56,772 bases of DNA from contig JAOARV010000037.1 of assembly GCA_025210395.1 (NCBI GenBank), forward strand, positions 1-56,772. Reading direction: 5' to 3'. Positions within the stretch are counted from its first letter, which is position 1. Each line of letters begins with the position of its first letter. A program made the translations under genes and the position numbers. Shown here in pieces: positions 44,123-53,291 of this stretch. Under the pieces are notes generated by a model. It saw only the letters and a list, made by a program, of their open reading frames with translations, made no database searches and was not told the origin of the DNA. The DNA comes from Marinisporobacter sp. GTDB taxonomy: Bacteria > Bacillota > Clostridia > Peptostreptococcales > Thermotaleaceae.

Positions 44123-45757
44123 TTATATTGAGTAAATATCCGAAAACTCAATATGAATACTTTCTACATAATCATTATTATATCCACTTTTTACTCCTTT
44201 TAAAGCCTTCTCAATCACCCTAACTGGAAGCTCAATAACAAACTCGCTCCCCTTATTTTCTTCACTTTTAACAGTAATTTTCCCCTTGTACATTCTCACA
44301 AGAGATTCTACAAGAGATAATCCTATCCCACTTCCTTCATGATTTCTTGTAAAGGATTTATCAATTTGACGAAATCTATCAAAAATCACTTCTTGTTTAT
44401 CCTTTGGAATCCCTATTCCTGTATCTTTTACTGATATAATGATACTTTTTCCCTTATCATGTATATTCACAGTAATCGTTCCATCAGATCTTGTAAATTT
44501 TACTGCATTGGATAATAAGTTTAACATAATTCTCTCAATATGATCTGGATCAAATGCCATAATTTTTTCTTCAACATCCGTATCAAAAGAAAATTGAATA
44601 TGGTTATTTTTTATATATTCAGCAACAGATAAAGTAATATCTTCTACAATATTTACAATATTATAGTTTCCTAAATTCATATTAAAATATCCTGAATCTA
44701 TTTTCGTAACATCTATCAAATTATTAATCAACCTTAAAAGCCTATAACAATTCTGCTTGATAATGTTTTGATATCTCTTTTTCTCTTCCCATATATTTAT
44801 ATTATTCCTTTCTTGATAATCAATTAATTGTATTGTACTAAGAATTAAATTGAGTGGTGTTCTTAGTTCATGCGAAATATTCGCAAAAAATTCCGTTTTT
44901 AATTTGTCATATTCTATCACTTCATCTAACATCTTTTTATTTTCTTCAACTTTTTTCTCTAAAACTTCTTTTTCATTTTTAAGCTCTGTAATATCTGTTC
45001 CTACAGATTGAAACTCTATTATTTCTCCATTCTCATTATAAAAAGCCTGACTCGTCCATCTAATCCAAGAAATATTTCCGTTTGCATCAATTACAGAATG
45101 AGAATAGGTTTGAATAGGTCTTTTTATACTATATTTATGTAAAGATTCTTTTATTTTTTCATGTTCTTCTTTAGGAACTACAGTTAACACACTCTTTCCA
45201 ACTAATTCCTCATACTGCTTATTCAGATAAGAAGAAAATGATTTGTTCACATAGGTCAATGTTCCATCTAATAAATATCTGCAAATGAAATCTGTTTGAT
45301 TTTCTACAATGGCTCTGTATTGCTGCTCACTAATTTCAAACTTATTTTTTATTTGTTCCTCTTCTGTTATATCATAAGCTTTTCCAACAATATATTTGAC
45401 ATTATTTTTTTTATCTAGTATAGGCGTCTTTGTAATATGTAATAATCTAAGTTGCCCTTTGCTGTTAGTCATCCATTCTTTAGAAATACTTTTTTTCTTT
45501 TGTTGAACTACTTCTACGTTTTTATTAACAGACTGTTGCACTTTCATATTACTATAAATACATTGCTGAGCTTCTTTTTTATTCAATACCTCCCACAATT
45601 TTTTATTTTCTATATCCTTTTTCTCTTTTCCTAAAAAATCCGCATGAGCTTGATTGACAACTCCATAAGTCTCCGTATCCTTTAAAATCCACAACTGTAT
45701 ATCTATATCATCCAGCATATCTATATATTGTTCTAATTTTAATTGCTCTACTTTCAT
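44123..45757 (-). CDS. PAS-PAS sensor histidine kinase
   Basis: A 544-residue cytosolic kinase with no membrane segment. Two PAS domains (about 10-135 and 145-262; the second ends QSVGTDITELK with a PAC motif), a coiled linker, DHp domain with phospho-acceptor His296 in FFANISHELRTPLN, and catalytic domain with N box RIMLNLLSNAVKF, G1 VKDTGIGIP, F box FDRFRQID and G2 GSGIGLSLVESL. A 25-residue tail follows the ATPase domain. No response regulator is adjacent; the REC-PP2C protein at 35426 is one possible partner, but that is a guess. The intracellular PAS domains suggest redox or metabolite sensing. Confidence 0.93.
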   Translation of the reverse strand: MKVEQLKLEQYIDMLDDIDIQLWILKDTETYGVVNQAHADFLGKEKKDIENKKLWEVLNKKEAQQCIYSNMKVQQSVNKNVEVVQQKKKSISKEWMTNSKGQLRLLHITKTPILDKKNNVKYIVGKAYDITEEEQIKNKFEISEQQYRAIVENQTDFICRYLLDGTLTYVNKSFSSYLNKQYEELVGKSVLTVVPKEEHEKIKESLHKYSIKRPIQTYSHSVIDANGNISWIRWTSQAFYNENGEIIEFQSVGTDITELKNEKEVLEKKVEENKKMLDEVIEYDKLKTEFFANISHELRTPLNLILSTIQLIDYQERNNINIWEEKKRYQNIIKQNCYRLLRLINNLIDVTKIDSGYFNMNLGNYNIVNIVEDITLSVAEYIKNNHIQFSFDTDVEEKIMAFDPDHIERIMLNLLSNAVKFTRSDGTITVNIHDKGKSIIISVKDTGIGIPKDKQEVIFDRFRQIDKSFTRNHEGSGIGLSLVESLVRMYKGKITVKSEENKGSEFVIELPVRVIEKALKGVKSGYNNDYVESIHIEFSDIYSI

Positions 45758-46091
45758 ATACTCCGCTCCTCATTTTACACATTTTCATAATTTTGTGTTT
45801 TTTTACATTATACTTTATTTTAATCATTTTTTGTGTCGAAACGAGGTGCAGCATATATTTTTTATCTATTTAACTTTCCAAAGTACTTCTTATATATATT
45901 TCTTAATCGAAACATTCATCTTTGAGCACCTTGAAGATAGATATTCCCCCTTATATTTTTCAAATATAAATAGTCATTTCATAAAGACTAACAGGGTCAT
46001 CATAAATTTAATATATAACTGAAAATATATAAATATCTACAAATAATAAAACCCTTGATTTTTATCAAGGATTTTATTATTTTATTCAAAT
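45758..46091. other. 334-base AT-rich gap
   Basis: Upstream of the histidine kinase. It contains the terminator of the FAD oxidoreductase at 46043-46081. No other element was seen; a 75-codon plus-strand frame here has no ribosome binding site or family resemblance. Confidence 0.6.
46043..46081. terminator. Terminator after the FAD oxidoreductase
   Basis: CCTTGAT and ATCAAGG flank TTTT with extended A/T pairing on both sides (ATAATAAAA/TTTTATTAT), giving a bidirectional hairpin. Confidence 0.85.
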
Positions 46092-47411
46092 TTATAATCG
46101 ACTACCCTTTTCAATCATAAAAGTTCTTACTTTCTGAACCTCTACTTCTTTTGGCATAATATTTTCTTTTACACAAAGTACTGCTGCATATCCTGCTGCA
46201 AAGCCTTCTTCAAAGCATTGTGCTACAACCCTTGCTGAAGCTAGTGCTTCATGTTCAGCAGAGATACATCTTCCTACCATCATCATGCCTTCTATCTTTT
46301 GAGGTAGCATCACTTCAAAAGGAATCTCATAGTAATCATCATCTAAGTTGACAACTTTTACCCCTTTACTTCCTCCATGAATTTCAATAGGCCAAGCACT
46401 TCTAGCAATAGCTGTATCAAACTTTTTAGCATTTACCACGTCTTCATTTTTTAATGTATATTCTCCTAAAATAGTACGTCCTTGACGTATACCTATTTGT
46501 GAAGCTGTATCAATAACATATGCATCTTCAAATCCTTCAAGATAATCTTTTACAAATCTTTCATACTCTCTGATCTGCTCTCTTCCTGCAAATTCTGCAT
46601 AAGTTAAATCATTTGTTTTAGTAGGATATAAAACTTGATCATTTTCTCCTATAATGGCTGTACAATTCATCATAGCTTGATCTTTTCTAGGAAGAGGGAA
46701 TATAAAAGGATGCTTTCTTGGCAGATTATATTTTCTTGTTTGATCAGCTTCAGCAACTTTTTCCCATATATCCTCTAAAGAATATTTTGAAGCCTTCTCC
46801 CAATCAACATTTGCCATTCTAAATGCCATAGTCATAGCTTGAATAACTCCATCTTTACCATAAACATAAGGTGCTCCAGCTTTAGCCGCTACATCTCCAT
46901 CACCTGTAGCATCAATACATATTTTTCCCATTATTGCACTTCGTCCATCTTTATTTTCTATAATAATGCCAGTAATCTTATTTTCTTCCATGATTACATC
47001 TACAAAGGATGTATGGAATAATACATTCACATTGGCTTCTTTTATTAGCTGATCAGCTACTTCCTTCCATACAAATGGGTCGTGAGGTGCTAGTGCAGTA
47101 TGCCCAAATTTAACTTTTTCAACTATTCCATTATTTTCTTTTAATAAATCTACAAATTTCTCTGCAAAGCCATATACAATCTGCTCAATATTTCCGTCTT
47201 CTGCAGAACTATATAAGCCTCCGATAGTACCAGAATATCCTGCAACATTTGCACCGCCAAAAAAACCATTTTTCTCTATGATCAAGGTTTTCATTCCTTG
47301 TTCACCAGCAGTTACTGCTGTAGCAATACCAGCAGGACCTCCTCCAATTACTACAATATCGACAGTGTCTATTATTTGAATTTTTTTGTCTTTTTCTAAA
47401 ATAAAACTCAT
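46092..47411 (-). CDS. FAD-dependent oxidoreductase (FAD_oxidored family)
   Basis: A 439-residue flavoprotein. Rossmann FAD motif VDIVVIGGGPAGIATAVTAG (about 17-36) with IIEKNGFFGGANVAGYSG, a second FAD contact IDATGDGDVAAKAGAP (about 165-180) and C-terminal MMMVGRCISAEHEALASARV, which is typical of the family with a GRCISA-type motif. Substrate unknown. It is the last gene of the BCCT-enolase-FAD operon, 32 bases after the enolase gene, so it probably oxidises or reduces an intermediate of the same pathway. Start ATG follows AGAAGGGAAAAG. Confidence 0.88.
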   Translation of the reverse strand: MSFILEKDKKIQIIDTVDIVVIGGGPAGIATAVTAGEQGMKTLIIEKNGFFGGANVAGYSGTIGGLYSSAEDGNIEQIVYGFAEKFVDLLKENNGIVEKVKFGHTALAPHDPFVWKEVADQLIKEANVNVLFHTSFVDVIMEENKITGIIIENKDGRSAIMGKICIDATGDGDVAAKAGAPYVYGKDGVIQAMTMAFRMANVDWEKASKYSLEDIWEKVAEADQTRKYNLPRKHPFIFPLPRKDQAMMNCTAIIGENDQVLYPTKTNDLTYAEFAGREQIREYERFVKDYLEGFEDAYVIDTASQIGIRQGRTILGEYTLKNEDVVNAKKFDTAIARSAWPIEIHGGSKGVKVVNLDDDYYEIPFEVMLPQKIEGMMMVGRCISAEHEALASARVVAQCFEEGFAAGYAAVLCVKENIMPKEVEVQKVRTFMIEKGSRL

Positions 47412-47443
47412 TAGAAACTTTTCCCTTCTAAAAATATTTATTC

Positions 47444-48598
47444 TTACAAATCTCTCCCTGTTACTTTCTTAAAAAATTCCTTATTTATTTCTATTCCTAA
47501 TCCAGGTTTATTACTAACCGCTATTTGTCCATCTACAATTTGTGGTTCATTTTCTGTAAGGTTTGTTATTAGTGTTCCCTTCCAAAAATCTGGATGTAAA
47601 TACTCAACATACTTAGAGTTTCTATTTGATATCGCAAAATGTCTACAAGCAGCACTTGTAATTCCTGTTTTCCAGTTATGTGGCATTAATTGAGCACCAT
47701 ACAAGTCACAAAGTTCTCCAATTCTTATTAATTCTGTTATTCCACCACATCTGTTATAATCAGATTGTACAACAGATATTCCCGCTTGCTTCAACCATTC
47801 TAATGCTTCAAATCTAGTTGTTGACATTTCTGCTCCACAAAGTCTTGTGTTAATTGAATCAGCAAGCCTTCTATGTCCTTCTAAATCATCATGCTGTAGA
47901 CATGCCTCAGCAAAATATAGATCAATATCTTCTAACTGCCTAAGTGTCCATCTAGCAGCTTGCCAATCTGTCCATCTGTATAGAAAATCTACCATCATAT
48001 CCGTTTCATAGCCTACGATTCCTCGTAGCTCTCTGAGATATTCCACAACCTCTTTATCTGTAACTTTATCATTAGGCATAACAACTACTTTTAATGCATT
48101 TACTTTTCTTTCCTTTGCCTTTTCGATTAGTGGTCTATAAGCTTCAATAATTTCCCTTAATGGGGCATCTGCACTAATCGAAGGATATAGGGTGAAGTAT
48201 GGCGTTACTTTTTCTTTTTGAGCACCTCCCATTAGCTTATATGCTGGAAGATTATGTTGCTTTCCTGCTAAATCATAGAGGGCCATATCAATTCCTGAAA
48301 TAGAAAATAACCCCAATCCTCTCATTCCAATCCATCTACTTGCATCATACATATCATCCCAAATTGCTCTAAATTCTATTGGTTCTCTACTTATTACTTT
48401 TTCAGTTAAGTTAGTAAGCCACTTATGCTCTGTTTCTATCTCAGAAAAAGCTTTCATACATTCTGGTGGACCATCAGCTTCCCCAATTCCATATCGACCT
48501 TCTTCATCTGTTACTTTTACTATTACAGTATTTTCACTCCAATTAGTTGCCGCTACATTTACAGGTATAAATTCTACAGAAACAATTTTTTTTCCCAT
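47444..48598 (-). CDS. Enolase-superfamily enzyme (mandelate racemase/muconate lactonizing family)
   Basis: A 384-residue member with an N-terminal capping domain and a (beta/alpha)7-beta barrel. Metal ligands are Asp204 (MMVDFLYRW), Glu231 (YFAEACL) and Glu257 (LCGAEMST). The barrel end has Asp280 ([11 protein letters not shown]) and His307 (LMPHNWKTG), the dyad of the mandelate racemase subgroup; on the other side the KxK acid-base motif is reduced to Lys170-Val-Val (NALKVVVMP). This points to a dehydratase or epimerase acting on a carboxylate, but the substrate is not identifiable. It lies between a BCCT transporter and an FAD oxidoreductase, so a quaternary-amine carboxylate is a reasonable guess. 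Start follows GGGGGATG. Confidence 0.88.
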   Translation of the reverse strand: MGKKIVSVEFIPVNVAATNWSENTVIVKVTDEEGRYGIGEADGPPECMKAFSEIETEHKWLTNLTEKVISREPIEFRAIWDDMYDASRWIGMRGLGLFSISGIDMALYDLAGKQHNLPAYKLMGGAQKEKVTPYFTLYPSISADAPLREIIEAYRPLIEKAKERKVNALKVVVMPNDKVTDKEVVEYLRELRGIVGYETDMMVDFLYRWTDWQAARWTLRQLEDIDLYFAEACLQHDDLEGHRRLADSINTRLCGAEMSTTRFEALEWLKQAGISVVQSDYNRCGGITELIRIGELCDLYGAQLMPHNWKTGITSAACRHFAISNRNSKYVEYLHPDFWKGTLITNLTENEPQIVDGQIAVSNKPGLGIEINKEFFKKVTGRDL

Positions 48599-48634
48599 TT
48601 TTCATCCCCCATTCAATAATTTATATTTTAAAAT

Positions 48635-50176
48635 TTATATTTCAGTATTGTTTAAGTGTGGGTAATCTTGCTTCAACCACTTCATTAAACATACTGACAT
48701 GATTATATATAAAATGATCATTGGAAACCCTACTAAAACACACATCGATTTAATCGTATTGATAGATCCACCCATGAAGAATGCTGCCAAACTTACAGCA
48801 CCTACACCTACTGTCCAAGCCATTCTTACTTTTACATCTGGTTCTGCATCTGCATCTAACTCTTTTGTTGTCATCATAGATACAGCAACAGTTGCTGATG
48901 TCATTGTTGTAGACATTAAGAAAAATTCAACAATCAAGAAAATGACTAATACAATTTGACCTAATGGTAAAGAGGCTACCGTTTCAATGATTGCAGGTGA
49001 TGCACCTATAGTATTCATCCATTCTATTAACGGTAAAGAACCTGTTAATTGTCCATTTACTGCATACCCTCCGAATATTGCAATAAAGAAAGCACATCCT
49101 GCTGAACCTGAAGTAATACAAGTTAATACTAATTGTTTAATCGTTCTACCTTTTGATATACGTGCTAAGAATAATCCCATCATTACTAAATAAGCAAAAT
49201 ACCAAGCCCAATAATACATTGTCCATGATTGAGGAAATCCTGATTTTTGAACTGGATCTGACCAAAGACTCATTCTAAAGAAGTTTGTACTTAATACCCC
49301 TAAGCTATCAAAGAGATATGATACGATGAATCTAGTTGGTCCTACAAGTAAAACAAATCCACCTAATGCTAAAGCTGTATATACACAAATATTTGATAAT
49401 TTCGCTACACCTTTTTTCATTCCAGCTAGCATTACAAAACTATAGAAAAATACAAATGCTAACACAATTCCTACTTGTAAATAAATATTATTAGAAATTC
49501 CAAACATTTTATTAATTCCTGCACCTAGTAAATCCACAGTGAATCCCATAGAGGTAGAAAATGCTCCTAGTGTTCCAAAAATAGCAATAATATTAATCAT
49601 ATATCCTACCCATGAATTTGCATTTTTCTCACCAATTACCGTTGAACAGAGGGCACTTAATCTTAAATTTCTATGCTTTCTCTTGTGTAGGTAATAAGCA
49701 AATGGAACTGATGGTAAACAGAAAATAGCCCATCCAATTGGTCCCCAGTGATACATAGCATAAGTTGTTAACCATTGGGTTGCTTCAACAGAACCTGCTT
49801 TTGCAAACATTGGTGGAGCTTGTAAATAATACATAGGCTCTCCAATTGCCCAATAAATAAGACTTGCTCCCACTCCAGCCGTAAACATTAAAAAGGCATA
49901 TGTGGCGTTAGAAAATTCAGGTTTATCACTTTTGTCTCCTAATTTAACGTTTCCATATTTTCCAAAGGATAGCCATAACAAAAATATTAACGCTCCAAGA
50001 CCACCCATTTGAACTAACCATCCCATATCATAAGTTACCCACGTCATTCCTGCACTAGCTACTTTTAGAGCTTTTTCTGGTACAAATGCTGCCAACCCTA
50101 AAATTAAAAATGTAAAAATAATTGCTGGCCAAAATAACTTACTGTCTAAATTACTTTTTGTGTTTTTCGTAATCAT
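48635..50176 (-). CDS. BCCT-family transporter (betaine/carnitine/choline type)
   Basis: A 513-residue, 12-segment transporter. The family core is seen in the TM3 stretch FTAGVGASLIYWAIGEP (about 97-113) and the aromatic substrate box SWTMYYWAWYFAYLVMMGLF (about 318-338), followed by LARISKGRTIKQL. The glycine-rich TM3 motif differs from the BetP G-M-G-I-G, so coupling ion and substrate cannot be assigned. It heads the three-gene operon, with the palindromic operator between it and GntR. Short N and C termini suggest a nutrient transporter more than an osmosensor. Start ATG follows AAAGGAGGAA. Confidence 0.92.
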   Translation of the reverse strand: MITKNTKSNLDSKLFWPAIIFTFLILGLAAFVPEKALKVASAGMTWVTYDMGWLVQMGGLGALIFLLWLSFGKYGNVKLGDKSDKPEFSNATYAFLMFTAGVGASLIYWAIGEPMYYLQAPPMFAKAGSVEATQWLTTYAMYHWGPIGWAIFCLPSVPFAYYLHKRKHRNLRLSALCSTVIGEKNANSWVGYMINIIAIFGTLGAFSTSMGFTVDLLGAGINKMFGISNNIYLQVGIVLAFVFFYSFVMLAGMKKGVAKLSNICVYTALALGGFVLLVGPTRFIVSYLFDSLGVLSTNFFRMSLWSDPVQKSGFPQSWTMYYWAWYFAYLVMMGLFLARISKGRTIKQLVLTCITSGSAGCAFFIAIFGGYAVNGQLTGSLPLIEWMNTIGASPAIIETVASLPLGQIVLVIFLIVEFFLMSTTMTSATVAVSMMTTKELDADAEPDVKVRMAWTVGVGAVSLAAFFMGGSINTIKSMCVLVGFPMIILYIIMSVCLMKWLKQDYPHLNNTEI

Positions 50177-50367
50177 AATTTTCCTCCTTTTAGTTTATCC
50201 TCATCTATTATCTTTTTTATTTTAAAAAAGATAATAGATCTTTTTAAAAAACCTTTTCCTCATGCTTAAATTTTAAATGTAGATAATTCTTTCTTCATTA
50301 ACTAGTAACCCTGGGTATTTGTTAGTTAATTCCACCTTCTGTTTGATATACTTTTCAATTCTACATT

Positions 50368-50415
50368 ATATTACGTAATATATTACAAAATATATTACGT
50401 AATATATTACAAAAT
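50368..50415. promoter_or_regulatory. Two tandem 24-bp repeats, each with a 14-bp palindrome (probable GntR operator)
   Basis: A 24-bp unit occurs twice without a mismatch (50368-50391 and 50392-50415). Each unit starts with the palindrome ATATTACGTAATAT followed by ATTACAAAAT. They lie directly downstream of the -10 box of the BCCT operon promoter, so a bound regulator would block initiation. The adjacent GntR protein is the natural candidate. Confidence 0.85.
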
Positions 50416-50417
50416 AT

Positions 50418-50446
50418 ATTATATTCAATTTCTTGATTAATTTCAA
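50418..50446 (-). promoter_or_regulatory. Promoter of the BCCT-enolase-FAD operon
   Basis: -35 TTGAAA, 17-bp spacer, -10 TATAAT on the minus strand; the tandem operators begin at the predicted start of transcription. Confidence 0.82.
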
Positions 50447-50514
50447 GTATATTTTCATATTTTTTGATAACTTGTGGCTTTGTTTGATATTTTTCACCTT
50501 CTTTCATTATTTCC

Positions 50515-50559
50515 AAAAAAAATAAAAGGTATTGTATAATAGTCTATACAATACCTTTT
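50515..50559 (-). terminator. Intrinsic terminator after the GntR gene
   Basis: A perfect 15-bp stem (AAAAGGTATTGTATA with TATACAATACCTTTT) is followed on the minus strand by ATTTTTTTT. Confidence 0.9.
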
Positions 50560-51280
50560 ATCTTTTATGATACATATCAAATTTTAATTGAGTAAGCTTT
50601 TCTACACAGTCTAATAAATAATCTGACTTTTCTGCTGCCAAGGTTTCATCTCCAGATGCTACAGCTCTCATAAGATCACAATGTGCATAATTAATTGCTT
50701 TTGTAAGATTTGGATCTAGATTATATTGCATATAGTATAATCTTCTTGCTAATGCATGAAGAGGTGCAACAGCACTTGCTGCATAATGGTTTCGTGCACA
50801 TATTCCAATAAATTCATTAAATTCATTATCAATCTCTATAGCTTTTAATTCATCTTTTTCATTTGTTACCTTTTCATAATCATCTGCTAATTGCAAAAAT
50901 CTCTCTCTTTCAGAAGGTATAGCAAAACGGGCTGCCCTTGTTGCAATTAATTTTTCAAGAAGACGACGTACCTCTAGTTGTAAAAAGAATTCTTCTATTT
51001 TTAGCTCTGTTACCAAAACTCCTCTACGTGGCATAATGGTCAAAAGATGAGCAGCATCTAATCTTTGAATTGCTTCTCTTACTGGCATTCTTCCTATTTC
51101 TAATACCTCACTCAATTCTTTTTCGGTCCATAAACTCCCTGGTTTTAATTGTAGCGTAATAATCATCGTCTCTAATTTTTCATATGCAATCCCTGCAAGT
51201 GTCTCTTTATTTTTATTTTTCTTTAACACACTTGCTTTATTTTTCTCCATATCATCTATTTTTTTATTTTCAAATTTCAT
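50558..51280 (-). CDS. GntR-family regulator, FadR/FCD subfamily
   Basis: A 240-residue regulator. Winged helix-turn-helix at about 28-95: KLETMIITLQLKPGSLWTEK, LSEVLEIGRMPVREAIQRL and MPRRGVLVTEL. The C-terminal helical FCD domain (about 100-225) keeps acidic and His residues (EIDNEFNEF, NYAHCDLMRAV) that bind a metal and a small carboxylate in this subfamily. The ATG at 51278-51280 follows AAAGGA; an in-frame ATG at 51316 lacks a site. It precedes the BCCT operon in the same direction but has its own terminator, so it most likely acts on the palindromes at 50368-50415. Confidence 0.92.
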   Translation of the reverse strand: MKFENKKIDDMEKNKASVLKKNKNKETLAGIAYEKLETMIITLQLKPGSLWTEKELSEVLEIGRMPVREAIQRLDAAHLLTIMPRRGVLVTELKIEEFFLQLEVRRLLEKLIATRAARFAIPSERERFLQLADDYEKVTNEKDELKAIEIDNEFNEFIGICARNHYAASAVAPLHALARRLYYMQYNLDPNLTKAINYAHCDLMRAVASGDETLAAEKSDYLLDCVEKLTQLKFDMYHKR

Positions 51281-51429
51281 GTATACTTTCCTTTCAATAG
51301 AATATCCCATATTCACTATCTTAATCTTTCTTAAACAAGTATATAATACATTATTCTATTCGTAAAGGACTATTATAGCGTAATATATCACCTTATATTT
51401 TTATATAATTTCTTCTTAACTCTTATAAG

Positions 51430-51461
51430 AAAAACAGCAGCAATAGAATCCTATTGCTACT
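51430..51461 (-). terminator. Intrinsic terminator after the TerD gene
   Basis: AGTAGCAATAG and CTATTGCTGCT form a stem (one G-T pair) with a GATT loop, followed by GTTTTTCTTAT on the minus strand. Confidence 0.85.
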
Positions 51462-51469
51462 CCTAATCA

Positions 51470-52201
51470 TTATTCTGCATCTACTCCATAGCAAGCACAA
51501 AGGGCTGGGAGTCCATCATTAAAACCTGAACCATTGGCATTAAACTTCCATTCTCCATTGTGTCTATAGATTTCTCCAACAACTACAGCTGTTTCTAAGC
51601 TATAGTCTTCTGAAAGGTCATATCTTAAAAACTCTTTATTAGTATTTTGATCTACTAATCTTACAAAAGCATTTTCTACCATTCCAAAATTTTGACCTCT
51701 TTCTTTTCCTTCATAGATGGTAATGGCAAATATAATCTTTTGTATTTCAGCAGGAACTGTATTTAAATCAGCAAGGACGCTTTCATCATCTCCGCTTCCT
51801 TGGCCTGTTCGATTGTCTCCACTTAATGCGATTCCAAGTCCTGCTGGTTGTTTATTGCCAAAGAATACAAAGTCCTTTTCATTTCTTACCTTGCCATTCC
51901 CCTTTACAGCAAAGGTAAATACATCTAAATCAAAATCTTTTCCATCAAATTTGTTGGTGTCCCATCCAAGTCCTATATGAATCTTAGATAAAGTATTTGC
52001 GTCTAATCCCATATCTGATGCTGCCTTTTTTAAAGATACCTTCTGACCCTTTTTTAGAGATACTGGCTTACTAGCTGTATTTTGATTGGCTCCACCTAAT
52101 CCACTTCCAAGACCACCTAAGCCTCCCAGTCCTGTAGTTTGTGTTTGAGGTTGATTATTTTGATTGTTACCTCCTAATCCACCAAGACCATTTAACCCCA
52201 T
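51470..52201 (-). CDS. TerD-family stress protein with Gly-rich N-terminal tail
   Basis: A 243-residue protein. The C-terminal domain (about 45-243) is a TerD calcium-binding domain: GLGWDTNKFDGKDFDLDVF (first Ca site, clustered Asp), SGDNRTGQGSGDDESV (second acidic loop) and FVRLVDQNTNKEFLRYDL. The first 45 residues are low complexity, with GLGG repeats and Q/N runs (GLNGLGGLGGNNQNNQPQTQ), which is unusual for the family and looks like a flexible self-association tail. TerD proteins act in stress and tellurite-type resistance complexes with membrane and signalling partners. It lies 12 bases after the AIM24 gene, forming a two-gene operon. Confidence 0.92.
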   Translation of the reverse strand: MGLNGLGGLGGNNQNNQPQTQTTGLGGLGGLGSGLGGANQNTASKPVSLKKGQKVSLKKAASDMGLDANTLSKIHIGLGWDTNKFDGKDFDLDVFTFAVKGNGKVRNEKDFVFFGNKQPAGLGIALSGDNRTGQGSGDDESVLADLNTVPAEIQKIIFAITIYEGKERGQNFGMVENAFVRLVDQNTNKEFLRYDLSEDYSLETAVVVGEIYRHNGEWKFNANGSGFNDGLPALCACYGVDAE

Positions 52202-52213
52202 TGTTACCCCTCC

Positions 52214-53020
52214 TTATCTATTATTAAAGAAATTTCCTAATGTATTACTTACTTGTCCCATCATATCTTGAGTATTATTCATCGAATTATCAAAAGCACT
52301 TGATTGGGTTCCTACTGCTTCTCCTCTATCTATTCCTATATCAAGACCTGCTTTTCTTTCTGAAGGTTGGAGAACTACTGTATTTCCCCCTTGCTTAAAT
52401 TCAAACATATAAGACTCTCCTGAAGTTTGGCCAATAAATGTTTTCCAGTTCACATCTGCCTTCAAGCTTGGATCTGGACCTGTCCAGCATATAATGGCAT
52501 CTGGGTCTACTCTACAAGGAGTCTGTAGGACAATTGCATTTCCATCTGTAATCACAGCTACATAACCTGTTTCTCCTGAAGTATTTTTAAAGTTTGTTGT
52601 GAATAATCCCTTTTGAGATAATACCCCTGCTCCTATAAAACGAACGCCATAGTTTAAATTTCCTGAAAAAGCTAGTATGTTTTCAGACTCTACCCCTACA
52701 GACTCACCAGGTTCAAGGGGAACGACTGTTACATTTTTTCCTGCAAAAGCTAATATGCACATGCCTTCTCCTGTTACCTTCATGATTTCCATATTTTCAC
52801 CAGTTAATCTTCTAGAAATATTATTCATAATACCTCTAGCGATTCCGCCACCTGCATTCGGGTCTAATAGTACTTTTTCATATTTAAACTGACCTTGATC
52901 TGCAACCATTGCTCCCTTTTTCGCAAAGAAAAATCCCTGTCCCTGCGCTACACACGAAAATGCTGGTGTTTGCTTTGTTGCTCCTGTTAAATGTTCATAG
53001 GTTGATAATTGAAAACTCAT
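52214..53020 (-). CDS. AIM24/TIGR00266-family protein
   Basis: A 268-residue beta-rich protein of the AIM24 family (double-psi-like tandem sheet fold). Characteristic stretches are FFFAKKGAMVADQGQFKYEK (about 30-49), GEGMCILAFAGKNVTVVPLEPGE (about 84-106) and VYVAV-type strands before VDPDAIICWTG. The C terminus is Asn/Gln/Ser-rich (SMNNTQDMMGQVSNTLGNFF). The biochemical role is unsettled; the family co-occurs with TerD proteins in bacterial stress gene clusters. Start ATG follows GGGGAGAAGC. Confidence 0.88.
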   Translation of the reverse strand: MSFQLSTYEHLTGATKQTPAFSCVAQGQGFFFAKKGAMVADQGQFKYEKVLLDPNAGGGIARGIMNNISRRLTGENMEIMKVTGEGMCILAFAGKNVTVVPLEPGESVGVESENILAFSGNLNYGVRFIGAGVLSQKGLFTTNFKNTSGETGYVAVITDGNAIVLQTPCRVDPDAIICWTGPDPSLKADVNWKTFIGQTSGESYMFEFKQGGNTVVLQPSERKAGLDIGIDRGEAVGTQSSAFDNSMNNTQDMMGQVSNTLGNFFNNR

Positions 53021-53220
53021 GCGCTTCTCCCCTTATCTATATATTTACATCAATTATATCATTTTCAAAGATTATATTTTAGATGATTTTTAAATATTTA
53101 ATATACTTTTTGTTTTATTTTTTATAATACATAAGCCTTGAACTAACTATACCATAGAATATAATAGGTAATAAAAAATCAAATTTTTCATATTCTTATT
53201 ATGATTATGATTCTTGATTT

Positions 53221-53256
53221 TTAAAAAACCTTAGATTTATATTTTAAAATCTAAGG
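53221..53256 (-). terminator. Intrinsic terminator after nrdJ
   Basis: CCTTAGATTT and AAATCTAAGG flank an 8-base loop, followed by TTTTTTAA on the minus strand. Confidence 0.9.
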
Positions 53257-53291
53257 GGTTGTTTATTTTGTTCTATATACATTTCTATCTT

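Noticed and set aside
45795..46022. 75-codon plus-strand ORF in the gap before the FAD oxidoreductase
   Set aside because: Aromatic-rich AT composition, no ribosome binding site and no resemblance to any family.
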